Source: Candidatus Nomurabacteria bacterium CG_4_10_14_0_2_um_filter_30_12
GTDB lineage: Bacteria > Patescibacteriota > Minisyncoccia > Phycocordibacterales > UBA9973
Assembly (NCBI GenBank): GCA_002792755.1
Contig: PFOY01000002.1
Coordinates: 1-13,732, forward strand
Reading direction: 5' to 3'
Length of the DNA stretch: 13,732 nt
The translations under genes and the position numbers were made by a program. The stretch's first letter is position 1; each line of letters opens with the position of its first letter. The notes under the pieces are model-generated. The model was not told where the DNA came from. It did not search any database and saw nothing but the letters and a program-made list of their open reading frames with translations. This document shows positions 5,410-11,374 of this stretch, piece after piece.

Positions 5410-5991
5410 ATGAAAAATATAGCTGTAGATATTGATGATGTGCTGGGTGATTTTGTCAGTAATTTTGTTTTGTTCCATAATAATAAATATGGGACGAAGT
5501 TAAAAAAGGAAAATTTCTTTTCTTATCAGTACCCCATGGTTTTGGGTGTTTCAGAACAAGAAACTATATATAGAATCGATAGTTTTTATGTGTCTGATTA
5601 TTTTAAGGAAATTATTCCTATATCTGGTTCTATTGAAACTATCTCTTCATTAAAAAAATTGGGTCATAATCTTTTTATAGTAACTGGGAGAAAATATTCT
5701 TTAGTACAAGAAACCATAGAATGGGTTAGCAAAAATTTTGAAGGGATGTTTTCGGATATTTATCACACAAACTCTTATCATTCAGAAGGAGAAAAAATTA
5801 AGAAATCAAAGGTTTGTTTAGACTTGAATGCCTCAATAATTATTGATGATGATTTGATGCATATCAAAGATTGTTCTTTAAATGGTATAAAAGTCTTAGT
5901 TTATGATAATCCTTGGAATAGAGAGATTTTACCTGAGAGGGCGGTGAGGGTTTTTAATTGGAATGAAATTTTAAAAAAATTAACTATTTAA
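5410..5991 (+). CDS. HAD-superfamily 5'-nucleotidase-like protein (NT5C type)
   Basis: 193 residues. HAD motif I is DIDDV (nucleophile D7, acid/base D9), motif II is VTGR (T92), the motif III Lys lies in the 129-134 KIKKSK segment, and motif IV is IIIDDDL (D146-D148). The layout, with a short helical cap after motif I, matches the 5'(3')-deoxyribonucleotidase/NT5C-like family, which dephosphorylates (deoxy)nucleoside monophosphates; the substrate is not proven by sequence. It is one of the few genes here with a clear Shine-Dalgarno site: AAAGGA at 5395-5400, 9 bases before the ATG. It stands alone between two terminators, next to the nucleotide-metabolism cluster, and may contribute to nucleotide pool control. 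Confidence 0.75.
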   Translation: MKNIAVDIDDVLGDFVSNFVLFHNNKYGTKLKKENFFSYQYPMVLGVSEQETIYRIDSFYVSDYFKEIIPISGSIETISSLKKLGHNLFIVTGRKYSLVQETIEWVSKNFEGMFSDIYHTNSYHSEGEKIKKSKVCLDLNASIIIDDDLMHIKDCSLNGIKVLVYDNPWNREILPERAVRVFNWNEILKKLTI

Positions 5992-6030
5992 CCGCTTTTC
6001 GAAAATCGTTCGGAGGGCGGTTTTCATTTT
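5990..6030 (+). terminator. Intrinsic terminator after the HAD gene
   Basis: AACCGC (5990-5995) pairs with GCGGTT (6017-6022), enclosing 21 bases that include the self-complementary TTTTCGAAAA, and is followed by TTCATTTTTATTTTT. The left arm overlaps the stop codon. Confidence 0.65.
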
Positions 6031-6064
6031 TATTTTTGCGTTTTTGGTGCTTGGGGAGTATACC

Positions 6065-6097
6065 CTGTAGTAGAATTTGTAAAAAATTTTACTACGG
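6065..6097 (+). promoter_or_regulatory. Strong leader hairpin before the MazG-like gene
   Basis: CTGTAGTAGAATTT (6065-6078) pairs with AAATTTTACTACGG (6084-6097) across a 5-base loop (GTAAA), giving 14 pairs with two G-U. It ends 14 bases before the ATG. GGAGTATA occurs just before the hairpin (6055-6062) and again at its right edge (6096-6103). No terminator U-tract follows, so a regulatory RNA or operator role is more likely than termination. The function is unknown. Confidence 0.5.
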
Positions 6098-6111
6098 AGT
6101 ATATTTATATA

Positions 6112-6441
6112 ATGGTTGATTTGAATAAATTACAAAAGGAGGTAATGGAAAATAAAATAAGGCATGGATTTAATACTATAGATGTGGCTCTTGAATTTTG
6201 TCGTGCACACGAAGAGCTCTCTGAAGCATTTTCTAAACATAATCGTGGACAAGATGGTGTAGCAGAAGAACTTGCTGATGTTGCTATTTTTTTACTTGGA
6301 ATGTCAGAAATTCTTGGTTTTGATTTAGAAAAAGAATTAATTAGAAAAGTTGAAATAAATAAAAATAGAATTTATAAAAAAACAAAAACACCTGATGGTA
6401 GGGAAGTTTTAATGAGAGTTAAGACTGATGAAGATCCTTAA
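6112..6441 (+). CDS. MazG-like nucleotide pyrophosphohydrolase
   Basis: 109 residues, all-alpha. The metal-binding pattern EExxE (E34, E35, E38 in HEELSEAF) followed by ExxD (E53, D56 in EELADVAIF) is typical of MazG/dCTPase-type NTP pyrophosphohydrolases, with the basic helix IRKVEINKNRIYKK (about 77-90) after it. Such enzymes cleave (d)NTPs to (d)NMPs and pyrophosphate as dimers or tetramers. The single short domain points to a house-cleaning or dCTP/dUTP-type enzyme rather than full MazG; the exact substrate cannot be read from the sequence. It faces folA convergently with only 2 bases between stop codons. If it acts on dCTP, the product dCMP is relevant to the neighbouring ThyA homologue and deaminase. 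Confidence 0.82.
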   Translation: MVDLNKLQKEVMENKIRHGFNTIDVALEFCRAHEELSEAFSKHNRGQDGVAEELADVAIFLLGMSEILGFDLEKELIRKVEINKNRIYKKTKTPDGREVLMRVKTDEDP

Positions 6442-6443
6442 AA

Positions 6444-6944
6444 TTATTGAAATCTAGTATAAGTTACAAACGCATAATCATATACGTTTTTTTCATCTTT
6501 TTTGTGTTCTTCTCTTGAAGTCTCTAAAAATACTATTGGTATAATTTCTGGGAAAAATGTATCAGCATCAAGAAATAATGCATCTATGTGAGTAATATAA
6601 AGCTTATCTGCTTTTTCTATAAATAATTTATAAATCATTCCTCCACCAATAACAAAATTTTCTTCTTCTTGTGTGGAGGTTTTTTTTAATAATTCATCAA
6701 GTTCTTCTAATGAGTGAACTATTTCTATTCCTTTTACTTTGAAGTTTTTATCTAATGTTAAAACAATATTTCTTCTATTTGGAAGTGGATATCCTATGCT
6801 TTCAAAAGTCTTTTGTCCCATTATTACAGTGTGTCCAGATGTCGTTTTTTTAAAATGTTTCATATCTGCAGGCAAATTCCAAAGAAGTTCATTCTTTTTT
6901 CCTATCTCATTATTTTTACCAATTGCTGAAATGATTGAAATCAT
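6444..6944 (-). CDS. folA: Dihydrofolate reductase
   Basis: 166 residues, the normal DHFR length. MISIISAIGKNNEIGKKNELLWNLPADMKHF holds the Met20-type loop and the LWNLP motif with W22 and catalytic D27. GQKTFESIG (43-51) and VIGGGMIY (98-105) form the NADPH site. It reduces dihydrofolate to tetrahydrofolate. The start is 8 bases downstream of the thyA stop on the same strand, so the two are an operon. The pairing fits a ThyA homologue that releases dihydrofolate. Confidence 0.96.
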   Translation of the reverse strand: MISIISAIGKNNEIGKKNELLWNLPADMKHFKKTTSGHTVIMGQKTFESIGYPLPNRRNIVLTLDKNFKVKGIEIVHSLEELDELLKKTSTQEEENFVIGGGMIYKLFIEKADKLYITHIDALFLDADTFFPEIIPIVFLETSREEHKKDEKNVYDYAFVTYTRFQ

Positions 6945-6952
6945 ATTATTTA

Positions 6953-7786
6953 TTATTTTATAATATCAAGACCAATTATCGGTTCATTTGGTTTAAAATA
7001 TGATGAAAATGATTGATAAATTTCATCGACTAATTGTTCATCTTTTTTTTCTGCTCTATTAAAAATATTTTCTGGTAATTTTGGGAAAATATTTTCATGT
7101 GTGTTTGTTCTGCTTATTAATTCTTTTGCTCCTTCATAATGTGTATCGTAGATATGTGCATTTGAAATAGTGTGTGTATACATTCCAGGACGTACATTTA
7201 ATTTTTGAGCGAGGATATACATTAATAGACTAAATCCAAATACATCAAAAGGACAACCGAGCATCATATCATTTGATCTAATGATATTGTGTAAATTTAA
7301 TCTACCCCCTATTATATTTACTGTAAAAGTGTAAGGACAGGGGACATTCTTTTTTGGTGTACCTCCATATCCATCATCTTTAGGGTCCCATGTGATGACG
7401 ACTCCGTGACGAGAGCTAGGATCTTTTTGTAATAATTCTATTAATTTTCCGAGTTGATCTCTTTCAAAATAATGTCTCCAACGATATCCATAGGCTGAAG
7501 TGAGTGTGCCATCTTCTTCTAAAAATTCATCCCACATTTTTGTATATTTTCTTAAAAAATCAGTATTTTTTTCTCCTTGTATAAACCATACTTGTTCAGC
7601 GATGGGAGACTTGATTGGATTTTTCCTTAACGTTAGTATTGGAAAGCCTTCTTTTTCTAAATCTATTTGAAATGTTATACCTGGCAATGATCTGGTTTTA
7701 TGTCCTGTACGTTCGTTTAATTCTTCAATACCTTCTTTCATTATTTTTTTGATAATGTTTTGATAGATTGTGTCAAAAGTAGTCAT
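6953..7786 (-). CDS. thyA: Thymidylate synthase homologue with Asp at the dUMP-selecting position (possible dCMP methylase)
   Basis: 277 residues, full-length ThyA fold. Conserved elements: NERTGHKTRS (25-33, phosphate loop), the AEQVWFIQG Glu (E64), catalytic C150 in NVPCPYTF, R170/S171 and D173 in RSNDMMLG, and H211/Y213 in NAHIYDTH. These indicate an active folate-dependent C5-transferring enzyme. Three departures from ordinary ThyA are visible. The Asn that reads the uracil ring (N177 in E. coli) is D181 in GCPFD; the His after the catalytic Cys is Pro; and the second Arg of the phosphate-binding RR pair is His (R126-H127). Asp at the Asn site is what dCMP hydroxymethylases carry, and Asn-to-Asp changes in true ThyA favour dCMP. 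The operon partner is DHFR and the divergent neighbour a deaminase. The family is certain; substrate dUMP versus dCMP is open. Confidence 0.88.
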   Translation of the reverse strand: MTTFDTIYQNIIKKIMKEGIEELNERTGHKTRSLPGITFQIDLEKEGFPILTLRKNPIKSPIAEQVWFIQGEKNTDFLRKYTKMWDEFLEEDGTLTSAYGYRWRHYFERDQLGKLIELLQKDPSSRHGVVITWDPKDDGYGGTPKKNVPCPYTFTVNIIGGRLNLHNIIRSNDMMLGCPFDVFGFSLLMYILAQKLNVRPGMYTHTISNAHIYDTHYEGAKELISRTNTHENIFPKLPENIFNRAEKKDEQLVDEIYQSFSSYFKPNEPIIGLDIIK

Positions 7787-7792
7787 GTAGTG

Positions 7793-7799
7793 TATTATA
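7793..7799. promoter_or_regulatory. Overlapping divergent -10 boxes for thyA and the deaminase gene
   Basis: On the minus strand TATAAT (7799-7794) lies 7 bases before the thyA ATG, predicting a leaderless or nearly leaderless transcript. On the plus strand TATTAT (7793-7798) lies 17 bases before the deaminase ATG. The two boxes share five base pairs within a 29-base gap, so the two directions should compete for RNA polymerase. The -35 regions fall inside the opposite genes and are weak. Confidence 0.5.
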
Positions 7800-7815
7800 T
7801 AAGAATTGAAACTTT

Positions 7816-8328
7816 ATGGAAAGTGAACTTAAAAAATTTAAAATAGAGTATCCATATTTGCCAGAAGGTAAGAGAATTTTGTATGTATTTGAAGATAACA
7901 AATATATGGTTTTAGCGAAAGAATACGCAGAAAAGTATCGTAGTAATCTTGAACAGTCTGGAGCTGCTGTTATTGTTAAAAATAAAAAAGTGATTGGAAT
8001 AGGTGCTCTTGGTAATAATCCTACACACATAGAAGGATGTGAGCGTATAAAACATAATATGCCAACAGGTGAGGGATATGATTTGTGTCAAGGTTGTAAT
8101 CCAAAATTTCATAGTGAAGCAAGTGCCATTAGAGACGCAGAAGAAAAAGGAGAGAATATTTTAGATGCAGATTTATATTTATGGGGACATTGGTGGTGTT
8201 GTAAGGATTGTTGGGAAATAATGATAAAAACTGGAATAAAAAATGTTTATTTGCTTCAAAATAGTGAAATACTTTTTAATAAAAAAGCCTCAAATAATAT
8301 AATAGGTAGACAATTTGACAAAATATAG
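7816..8328 (+). CDS. CMP/dCMP-type deaminase
   Basis: 170 residues. It has the cytidine/deoxycytidylate deaminase core: SGAAVIVKNKKVIGIGALG strand pair (48-66), ERIKHNMPTGEGYDLCQGC (76-94, the IPSG-type loop of dCMP deaminases), and HSEASAI with zinc ligand H99 and catalytic E101. CCKDC has zinc ligands C129 and C132, then KTGIKNVYLL. The usual HAE is HSE and the usual PCxxC is CCxxC, and the segment before it (LWGHWWCC) is unusual, so substrate preference may differ from ComEB-like enzymes. The expected reaction is hydrolytic deamination of a deoxycytidylate, either dCMP to dUMP or, given the neighbouring Asp-type ThyA homologue, 5-methyl-dCMP to dTMP. It is transcribed divergently from thyA. 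Confidence 0.8.
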   Translation: MESELKKFKIEYPYLPEGKRILYVFEDNKYMVLAKEYAEKYRSNLEQSGAAVIVKNKKVIGIGALGNNPTHIEGCERIKHNMPTGEGYDLCQGCNPKFHSEASAIRDAEEKGENILDADLYLWGHWWCCKDCWEIMIKTGIKNVYLLQNSEILFNKKASNNIIGRQFDKI

Positions 8329-8390
8329 TAGAAATGCTATTCTTAAAATATCATTCTCGACTATATATTACATATTGGGAGTGACCCATT

Positions 8391-9683
8391 ATGTATAAAA
8401 ATAATATCGCATCAAAACCAAAGAAATTTGGAACTCTTAAATATAGTTCTAAATCAAAACCAGTTCGTAGATTTGGTACTGGAAAATTTAATAATAGTTT
8501 TCATTCTCGTAAAAGTGGAGGAGGTAAAAAAAGATTTGGTGGTGAACGGATAGATTTTTCTCGTTTTATTAAAAAAGGACAACATATAGAAGAAAAACCT
8601 TATGTTTCAAAACATACTTTTATTGATTTTCTTTTTGATACACAAATTCATAAAAATATAGCACGAGCAGGATTTATAAATCCTCGACCAATTCAAGACC
8701 AGGCTATTCCTTCTATACTTAAAGGTTTAGATGTTTTTGGAATGGCAAATACTGGTACAGGTAAGACAGCAGCATTTCTTTTACCCCTTATCGAAAAAAT
8801 TATAAAAACAAAAGGACAAAATAAAAGAGAAGTAGTATTAATTATGGCTCCCACCAGAGAGCTTGCAATGCAGATAGATTCTGATTTTCGAACATTAGCA
8901 TTTGGTTTAGGTATTTTTTCTGTATCTTGTGTTGGTGGGCTTCCTATAATGAGACAAATAAGTGAAATAAAAAGAGGAGTATCTTTTGTCATAGGTACTC
9001 CAGGAAGAATAAAAGATTTGATAATGAGAAAAGTTTTAGATTTATCGACTTGTCATTCTATTGTGCTTGATGAAGCAGATAGAATGCTCGACATGGGATT
9101 CCGTGATGATATGGTTTTTATACTTGCTAAAGCTCCAAAAGAAGGACGTCAGACTCTTTTCTTTTCAGCAACACTTTCTCCTGAAGTCAAAAAATTAACA
9201 ACAGAATTTCTTAAAGATCCTGTTTTTATTTCTGTGATTAATGGCGAGACAGCAAAAAATATTGATCAAGATGTCATTCATACAAGATCAAAGGAAGAAA
9301 AGTTAGAAAAGCTTCATGAGATTTTAAAAACTGGCCTGCCCGCCAAAGGAGAGGCGAGTGAAGTTCATCTTAAAGTTTTGATTTTTAGAGAAATGAAACA
9401 CAGTGTAGATACTCTCACAAAAGATCTTTCTCATTTAGGCTTTAAGGTTGGTTGTATTCATGGCGACAAAAGAAGTCGTGAACGTATACGTACACTGGAA
9501 TTATTTAAAAAGGATCAGATTAGTATCTTAATAGCGACAGATGTCGCTGCAAGAGGCCTAGATATTCCAGACGTGACTCATGTTATCAATTATGATATAC
9601 CTCAAACATATGAAACCTATGTACACCGCATTGGCCGTACTGGTCGTTCTGGTAAAAAAGGGATAGCGCTTACGTTCGTATAG
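8391..9683 (+). CDS. DEAD-box ATP-dependent RNA helicase with short C-terminus
   Basis: 430 residues. A basic, low-complexity N-terminal tail rich in Lys, Arg, Gly and Ser (about 1-60) precedes the helicase core. Motifs in order: Q motif around FINPRPIQDQ, I ANTGTGKT, Ia PTRELA, Ib GTPGR, II DEAD, III SAT, IV LIFREMKHS, V ATDVAARGLDIPDV, VI HRIGRTGRSG. All catalytic residues are present. It should unwind short RNA duplexes in ribosome assembly or mRNA turnover. Two oddities are visible. The reading frame stops at GIALTFV, only about 10 residues after motif VI, where most relatives run on for some 20-40 residues. A GC-rich patch (9331-9360) adds a loop, roughly TGLPAKGEASEVH, between the motif III and IV regions. 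GGGAG lies 12 bases before the ATG and may serve as a distant ribosome-binding site. Confidence 0.93.
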   Translation: MYKNNIASKPKKFGTLKYSSKSKPVRRFGTGKFNNSFHSRKSGGGKKRFGGERIDFSRFIKKGQHIEEKPYVSKHTFIDFLFDTQIHKNIARAGFINPRPIQDQAIPSILKGLDVFGMANTGTGKTAAFLLPLIEKIIKTKGQNKREVVLIMAPTRELAMQIDSDFRTLAFGLGIFSVSCVGGLPIMRQISEIKRGVSFVIGTPGRIKDLIMRKVLDLSTCHSIVLDEADRMLDMGFRDDMVFILAKAPKEGRQTLFFSATLSPEVKKLTTEFLKDPVFISVINGETAKNIDQDVIHTRSKEEKLEKLHEILKTGLPAKGEASEVHLKVLIFREMKHSVDTLTKDLSHLGFKVGCIHGDKRSRERIRTLELFKKDQISILIATDVAARGLDIPDVTHVINYDIPQTYETYVHRIGRTGRSGKKGIALTFV

Positions 9684-9691
9684 TCTTTTTG

Positions 9692-9700
9692 TGATATAAT
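9692..9700 (+). promoter_or_regulatory. Extended -10 promoter for the GWN-repeat gene
   Basis: TGATATAAT matches the extended -10 consensus (TGnTATAAT) with the hexamer at 9695-9700, just after the helicase stop codon. The -35 position is poor, as is common for extended -10 promoters. The expected start near 9707 gives a leader of about 20 bases. Confidence 0.65.
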
Positions 9701-9728
9701 ATAGGTTATTAATAATAACTTTAAAATT

Positions 9729-10400
9729 ATGAATAAAAGATTAGTTTTATTTGTATCTTTACTTTTTGTTTTTGGGCTTATGATATCGATGCAAAATGTT
9801 TTTGCTCAATCTGGTGATGGTTTTGTTACAAAACATGTTTATAAAGGTTGGAATTTATTAGGTAATGGAGAAGATTTTCCAAGACCTCTTATGGATAAAG
9901 CCCAGTATATTTTAGGCTATGCACCCATAGTTAATAAGTATTTTAAGATTAAACCTGAATCTCCTGAAGAAAGAGAAAAGTTTCAAAATGAGATAAAAAG
10001 TGTTTGGCCTGGAGGAGATTTAAATAAGTACGAAAAATATGTTAGAGGATCTTATTGGTTTTATTATCCAGAAGCGGGGGATGTCTCTTATCGAGTAGGG
10101 AATATACAGAAAGAACTTTTTTCGATGTTAGCTGGGTGGAATTTTAAATATATCACTTGGGATATGGTTGGTAAAAATTTCAATGATATTACTGGAAATT
10201 GTAATGTAAAAAAAGCTTACACTTATGATGCCCTAAAAGCTGAGGAGGGATATACTCCATGGGAAAGTTTATTGGGTTTTTATTTTGATAGTCAAAAAGG
10301 AAAAGATGCTGTCGGACATGGAATGATCATTAATGTGGAGAAAGATTGTCAATTTAGTTTAAAAGATACTACTCCTATAATACCCCAATTACCTAATTAA
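9729..10400 (+). CDS. Secreted protein with GWN repeats, function unknown
   Basis: 223 residues. A clear Sec signal peptide (basic MNKR, hydrophobic core to about residue 22, likely cleavage after NVFA at 26) is followed by a mature domain without further membrane segments. Two similar modules can be seen: KGWNLLGNGEDF (39-50), then about 100 residues on LAGWNFKYITWDMVGKNFNDITGNC. Each begins with a Gly-Trp-Asn strand and is followed by a segment rich in Trp and Tyr (SYWFYYPEAG, then YTPWESLLGFYFDS). GWN-repeat proteins are recalled as common in CPR envelopes, without known activity. The C-terminus is a Pro-rich tail ending PQLPN. It has its own extended -10 promoter and is followed 20 bases later by a small membrane peptide gene with a similar tail. 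Confidence 0.75.
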   Translation: MNKRLVLFVSLLFVFGLMISMQNVFAQSGDGFVTKHVYKGWNLLGNGEDFPRPLMDKAQYILGYAPIVNKYFKIKPESPEEREKFQNEIKSVWPGGDLNKYEKYVRGSYWFYYPEAGDVSYRVGNIQKELFSMLAGWNFKYITWDMVGKNFNDITGNCNVKKAYTYDALKAEEGYTPWESLLGFYFDSQKGKDAVGHGMIINVEKDCQFSLKDTTPIIPQLPN

Positions 10401-10420
10401 TAATTTATTTTAAAATATAT

Positions 10421-10573
10421 ATGAATAATAAAAAAATATTTTTTATAATTATCTTAGTTGCTGTGATTATTGGTGTTTATTTTTTAGTATTTCCCAATTC
10501 TAAAAATGATCAATCAATCATTGGTGGTAAAGGAGATACTGAAATTCCTAATCCACCAGCATTACCTAATTAG
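10421..10573 (+). CDS. Small single-pass membrane protein, 50 residues
   Basis: ATG at 10421, stop TAG at 10571-10573. MNNKK is followed by a strongly hydrophobic helix (about residues 6-25), then a short polar region and a Pro-rich ending NPPALPN. The final 12 bases, ATTACCTAATTA, are identical to those that end the upstream GWN gene (10388-10399), so both proteins end LPN. There is no recognised family. The clean hydrophobic-helix design, the position 20 bases downstream, and the terminator after it suggest that it is translated from the same transcript. A partner or anchor role for the secreted protein is only a guess. Confidence 0.55.
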   Translation: MNNKKIFFIIILVAVIIGVYFLVFPNSKNDQSIIGGKGDTEIPNPPALPN

Positions 10574-10602
10574 ATTATAGAAAATTTATGTTTATTAATA
10601 TC

Positions 10603-10630
10603 AAAAAAATCCCCGAATGGGGATTTTTTT
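10603..10630. terminator. Bidirectional intrinsic terminator, left copy
   Basis: AAAAAAATCCCC and GGGGATTTTTTT form a perfect 12-pair stem with loop GAAT, with an A-run on the left and a T-run on the right. It can end the GWN/small-protein transcript from the left and would have been the original rpmB terminator from the right. The duplicated segment begins at 10607, inside this stem. Confidence 0.85.
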
Positions 10631-10719
10631 GATTAGAATTTATTTTGCTTTTATGAGGCCGGCTTTTAGGAGAGTTTTGTAGACGCCATTTTTAGTCATT
10701 GTGCGTATACCACGAGTGG
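10607..10719 (-). pseudogene. Duplicated 3' fragment of rpmB with its terminator (113 bases)
   Basis: Bases 10607-10719 match 11342-11454 at 111 of 113 positions. They contain the last 26 codons and stop of the rpmB reading frame on the minus strand (stop at 10640-10642) but no start. The two differences are position 10654 (Val to Ile) and 10673 (a silent Thr change), so neither damages the code. The match ends abruptly at 10719, after which the sequence is unrelated. It is a non-functional remnant and forms the left direct repeat around the toxin-antitoxin cassette. Confidence 0.9.
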
Positions 10720-10744
10720 GGGTTTAATTTTAAAGAAAAAATTC

Positions 10745-10795
10745 TTGACTTCAGTATTCTTTAAGTATATGATATTATCATATTAGATTATCATA
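10745..10795 (+). promoter_or_regulatory. Toxin-antitoxin promoter and operator
   Basis: TTGACT (10745-10750), a 17-base spacer and TATGAT (10768-10773) form a good promoter. The -10 box is inside the perfect palindrome TATGATA-T-TATCATA (10768-10782), and a third half-site TATCATA follows at 10789-10795. Repeated half-sites covering the -10 region are the usual target of an RHH antitoxin, alone or with its toxin, so negative autoregulation is expected. Confidence 0.72.
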
Positions 10796-10820
10796 CAAAT
10801 TAACACATAATATATAAAAT

Positions 10821-11030
10821 ATGACTACATTATCCATTCCCATTTCTGGGGATTTAGAAAAATTTATAGAGAGAATGGTTCAAGATGGAAAAGGTGCCAA
10901 CAAAGCTGACGTTGTTCGACGTGCTCTTAGAGAGTATGAAGAAAATGAAGTAATAGAATCTATACTTAAAGCTCAAGGAGAGCCAACACTTCGAGGTGAT
11001 CTTCGAGAGCTTATGAAAAAATTCAAATAA
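10821..11030 (+). CDS. Ribbon-helix-helix antitoxin (CopG/ParD-like)
   Basis: 69 residues. The N-terminal strand TTLSIPIS (2-9) is followed by two helices, with the pattern DLEKFIERMVQDGKGANKADVVRRALREYEEN typical of an RHH DNA-binding dimer (to about residue 47). The C-terminal part (about 48-69, ILKAQGEPTLRGDLRELMKKFK) would wrap and block the toxin. The ATG has no Shine-Dalgarno site. The toxin gene starts 6 bases after the stop, a standard antitoxin-first operon. It probably binds the TATGATA half-sites upstream. The pair lies between the two copies of the rpmB 3' end. Confidence 0.85.
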   Translation: MTTLSIPISGDLEKFIERMVQDGKGANKADVVRRALREYEENEVIESILKAQGEPTLRGDLRELMKKFK

Positions 11031-11036
11031 AACATC

Positions 11037-11297
11037 ATGTTAATAATATCTTTTAAGGCTACATTTATTAAGCAAGTAAATAAATTAGAGAAAGAATTGA
11101 TTGATGAGGTTTTTGAAAGAATAGAATTATTAAAAGATGAAGGAAATCACAAAATATTAAAAGTTCACAAACTTCACGGTAAACTCTCTAGTTGTTTTAG
11201 TTTTTCTGTGAATTATAATACAAGGATTATTTTTGAATATTTAACAAAAAATGAAATTGTATTATTATTTATAGGTGGTCACGATATTTATAAATAA
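11037..11297 (+). CDS. RelE/ParE-family toxin
   Basis: 86 residues. The compact RelE/ParE fold is suggested by FKATFIKQVNKLEKELIDEVFERIELLKDEG (helical hairpin), KVHKLHGKLSSCFSFSVNYNTRIIFEYL and the ending LLFIGGHDIYK. The LHGKL, NYxxRIIFEY and GGHDIYK segments are typical of the RelE/StbE-YafQ branch whose members cleave ribosome-bound mRNA; ParE-like gyrase inhibitors share the fold, so the target is not certain. The C-terminal His-Asp-x-Tyr resembles the YafQ active region. It is cotranscribed with the antitoxin and ends in the terminator at 11342-11365. Confidence 0.85.
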   Translation: MLIISFKATFIKQVNKLEKELIDEVFERIELLKDEGNHKILKVHKLHGKLSSCFSFSVNYNTRIIFEYLTKNEIVLLFIGGHDIYK

Positions 11298-11341
11298 AAG
11301 GACTTGGTATTGATACTGAATGCCACTTATTATCTATAGTT

Positions 11342-11365
11342 AAATCCCCGAATGGGGATTTTTTT
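11342..11365. terminator. Intrinsic terminator between toxin gene and rpmB, right copy
   Basis: AAATCCCC and GGGGATTT enclose the loop GAAT, followed on the plus strand by a T7 run: strong for the toxin gene. On the minus strand the tail is only ATTTAACT, so rpmB termination is weaker than at the left copy, consistent with a junction cutting through the original terminator. Confidence 0.8.
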
Positions 11366-11374
11366 GATTAGAAT

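Noticed and set aside
6739..6963. Plus-strand frame opposite folA
   Set aside because: It is antisense to well-conserved DHFR sequence; its hydrophobicity comes from the complementary codons.
7773..8112. Minus-strand frames opposite the deaminase
   Set aside because: They are shadows of a gene with clear catalytic motifs; one would also cover the divergent promoter.
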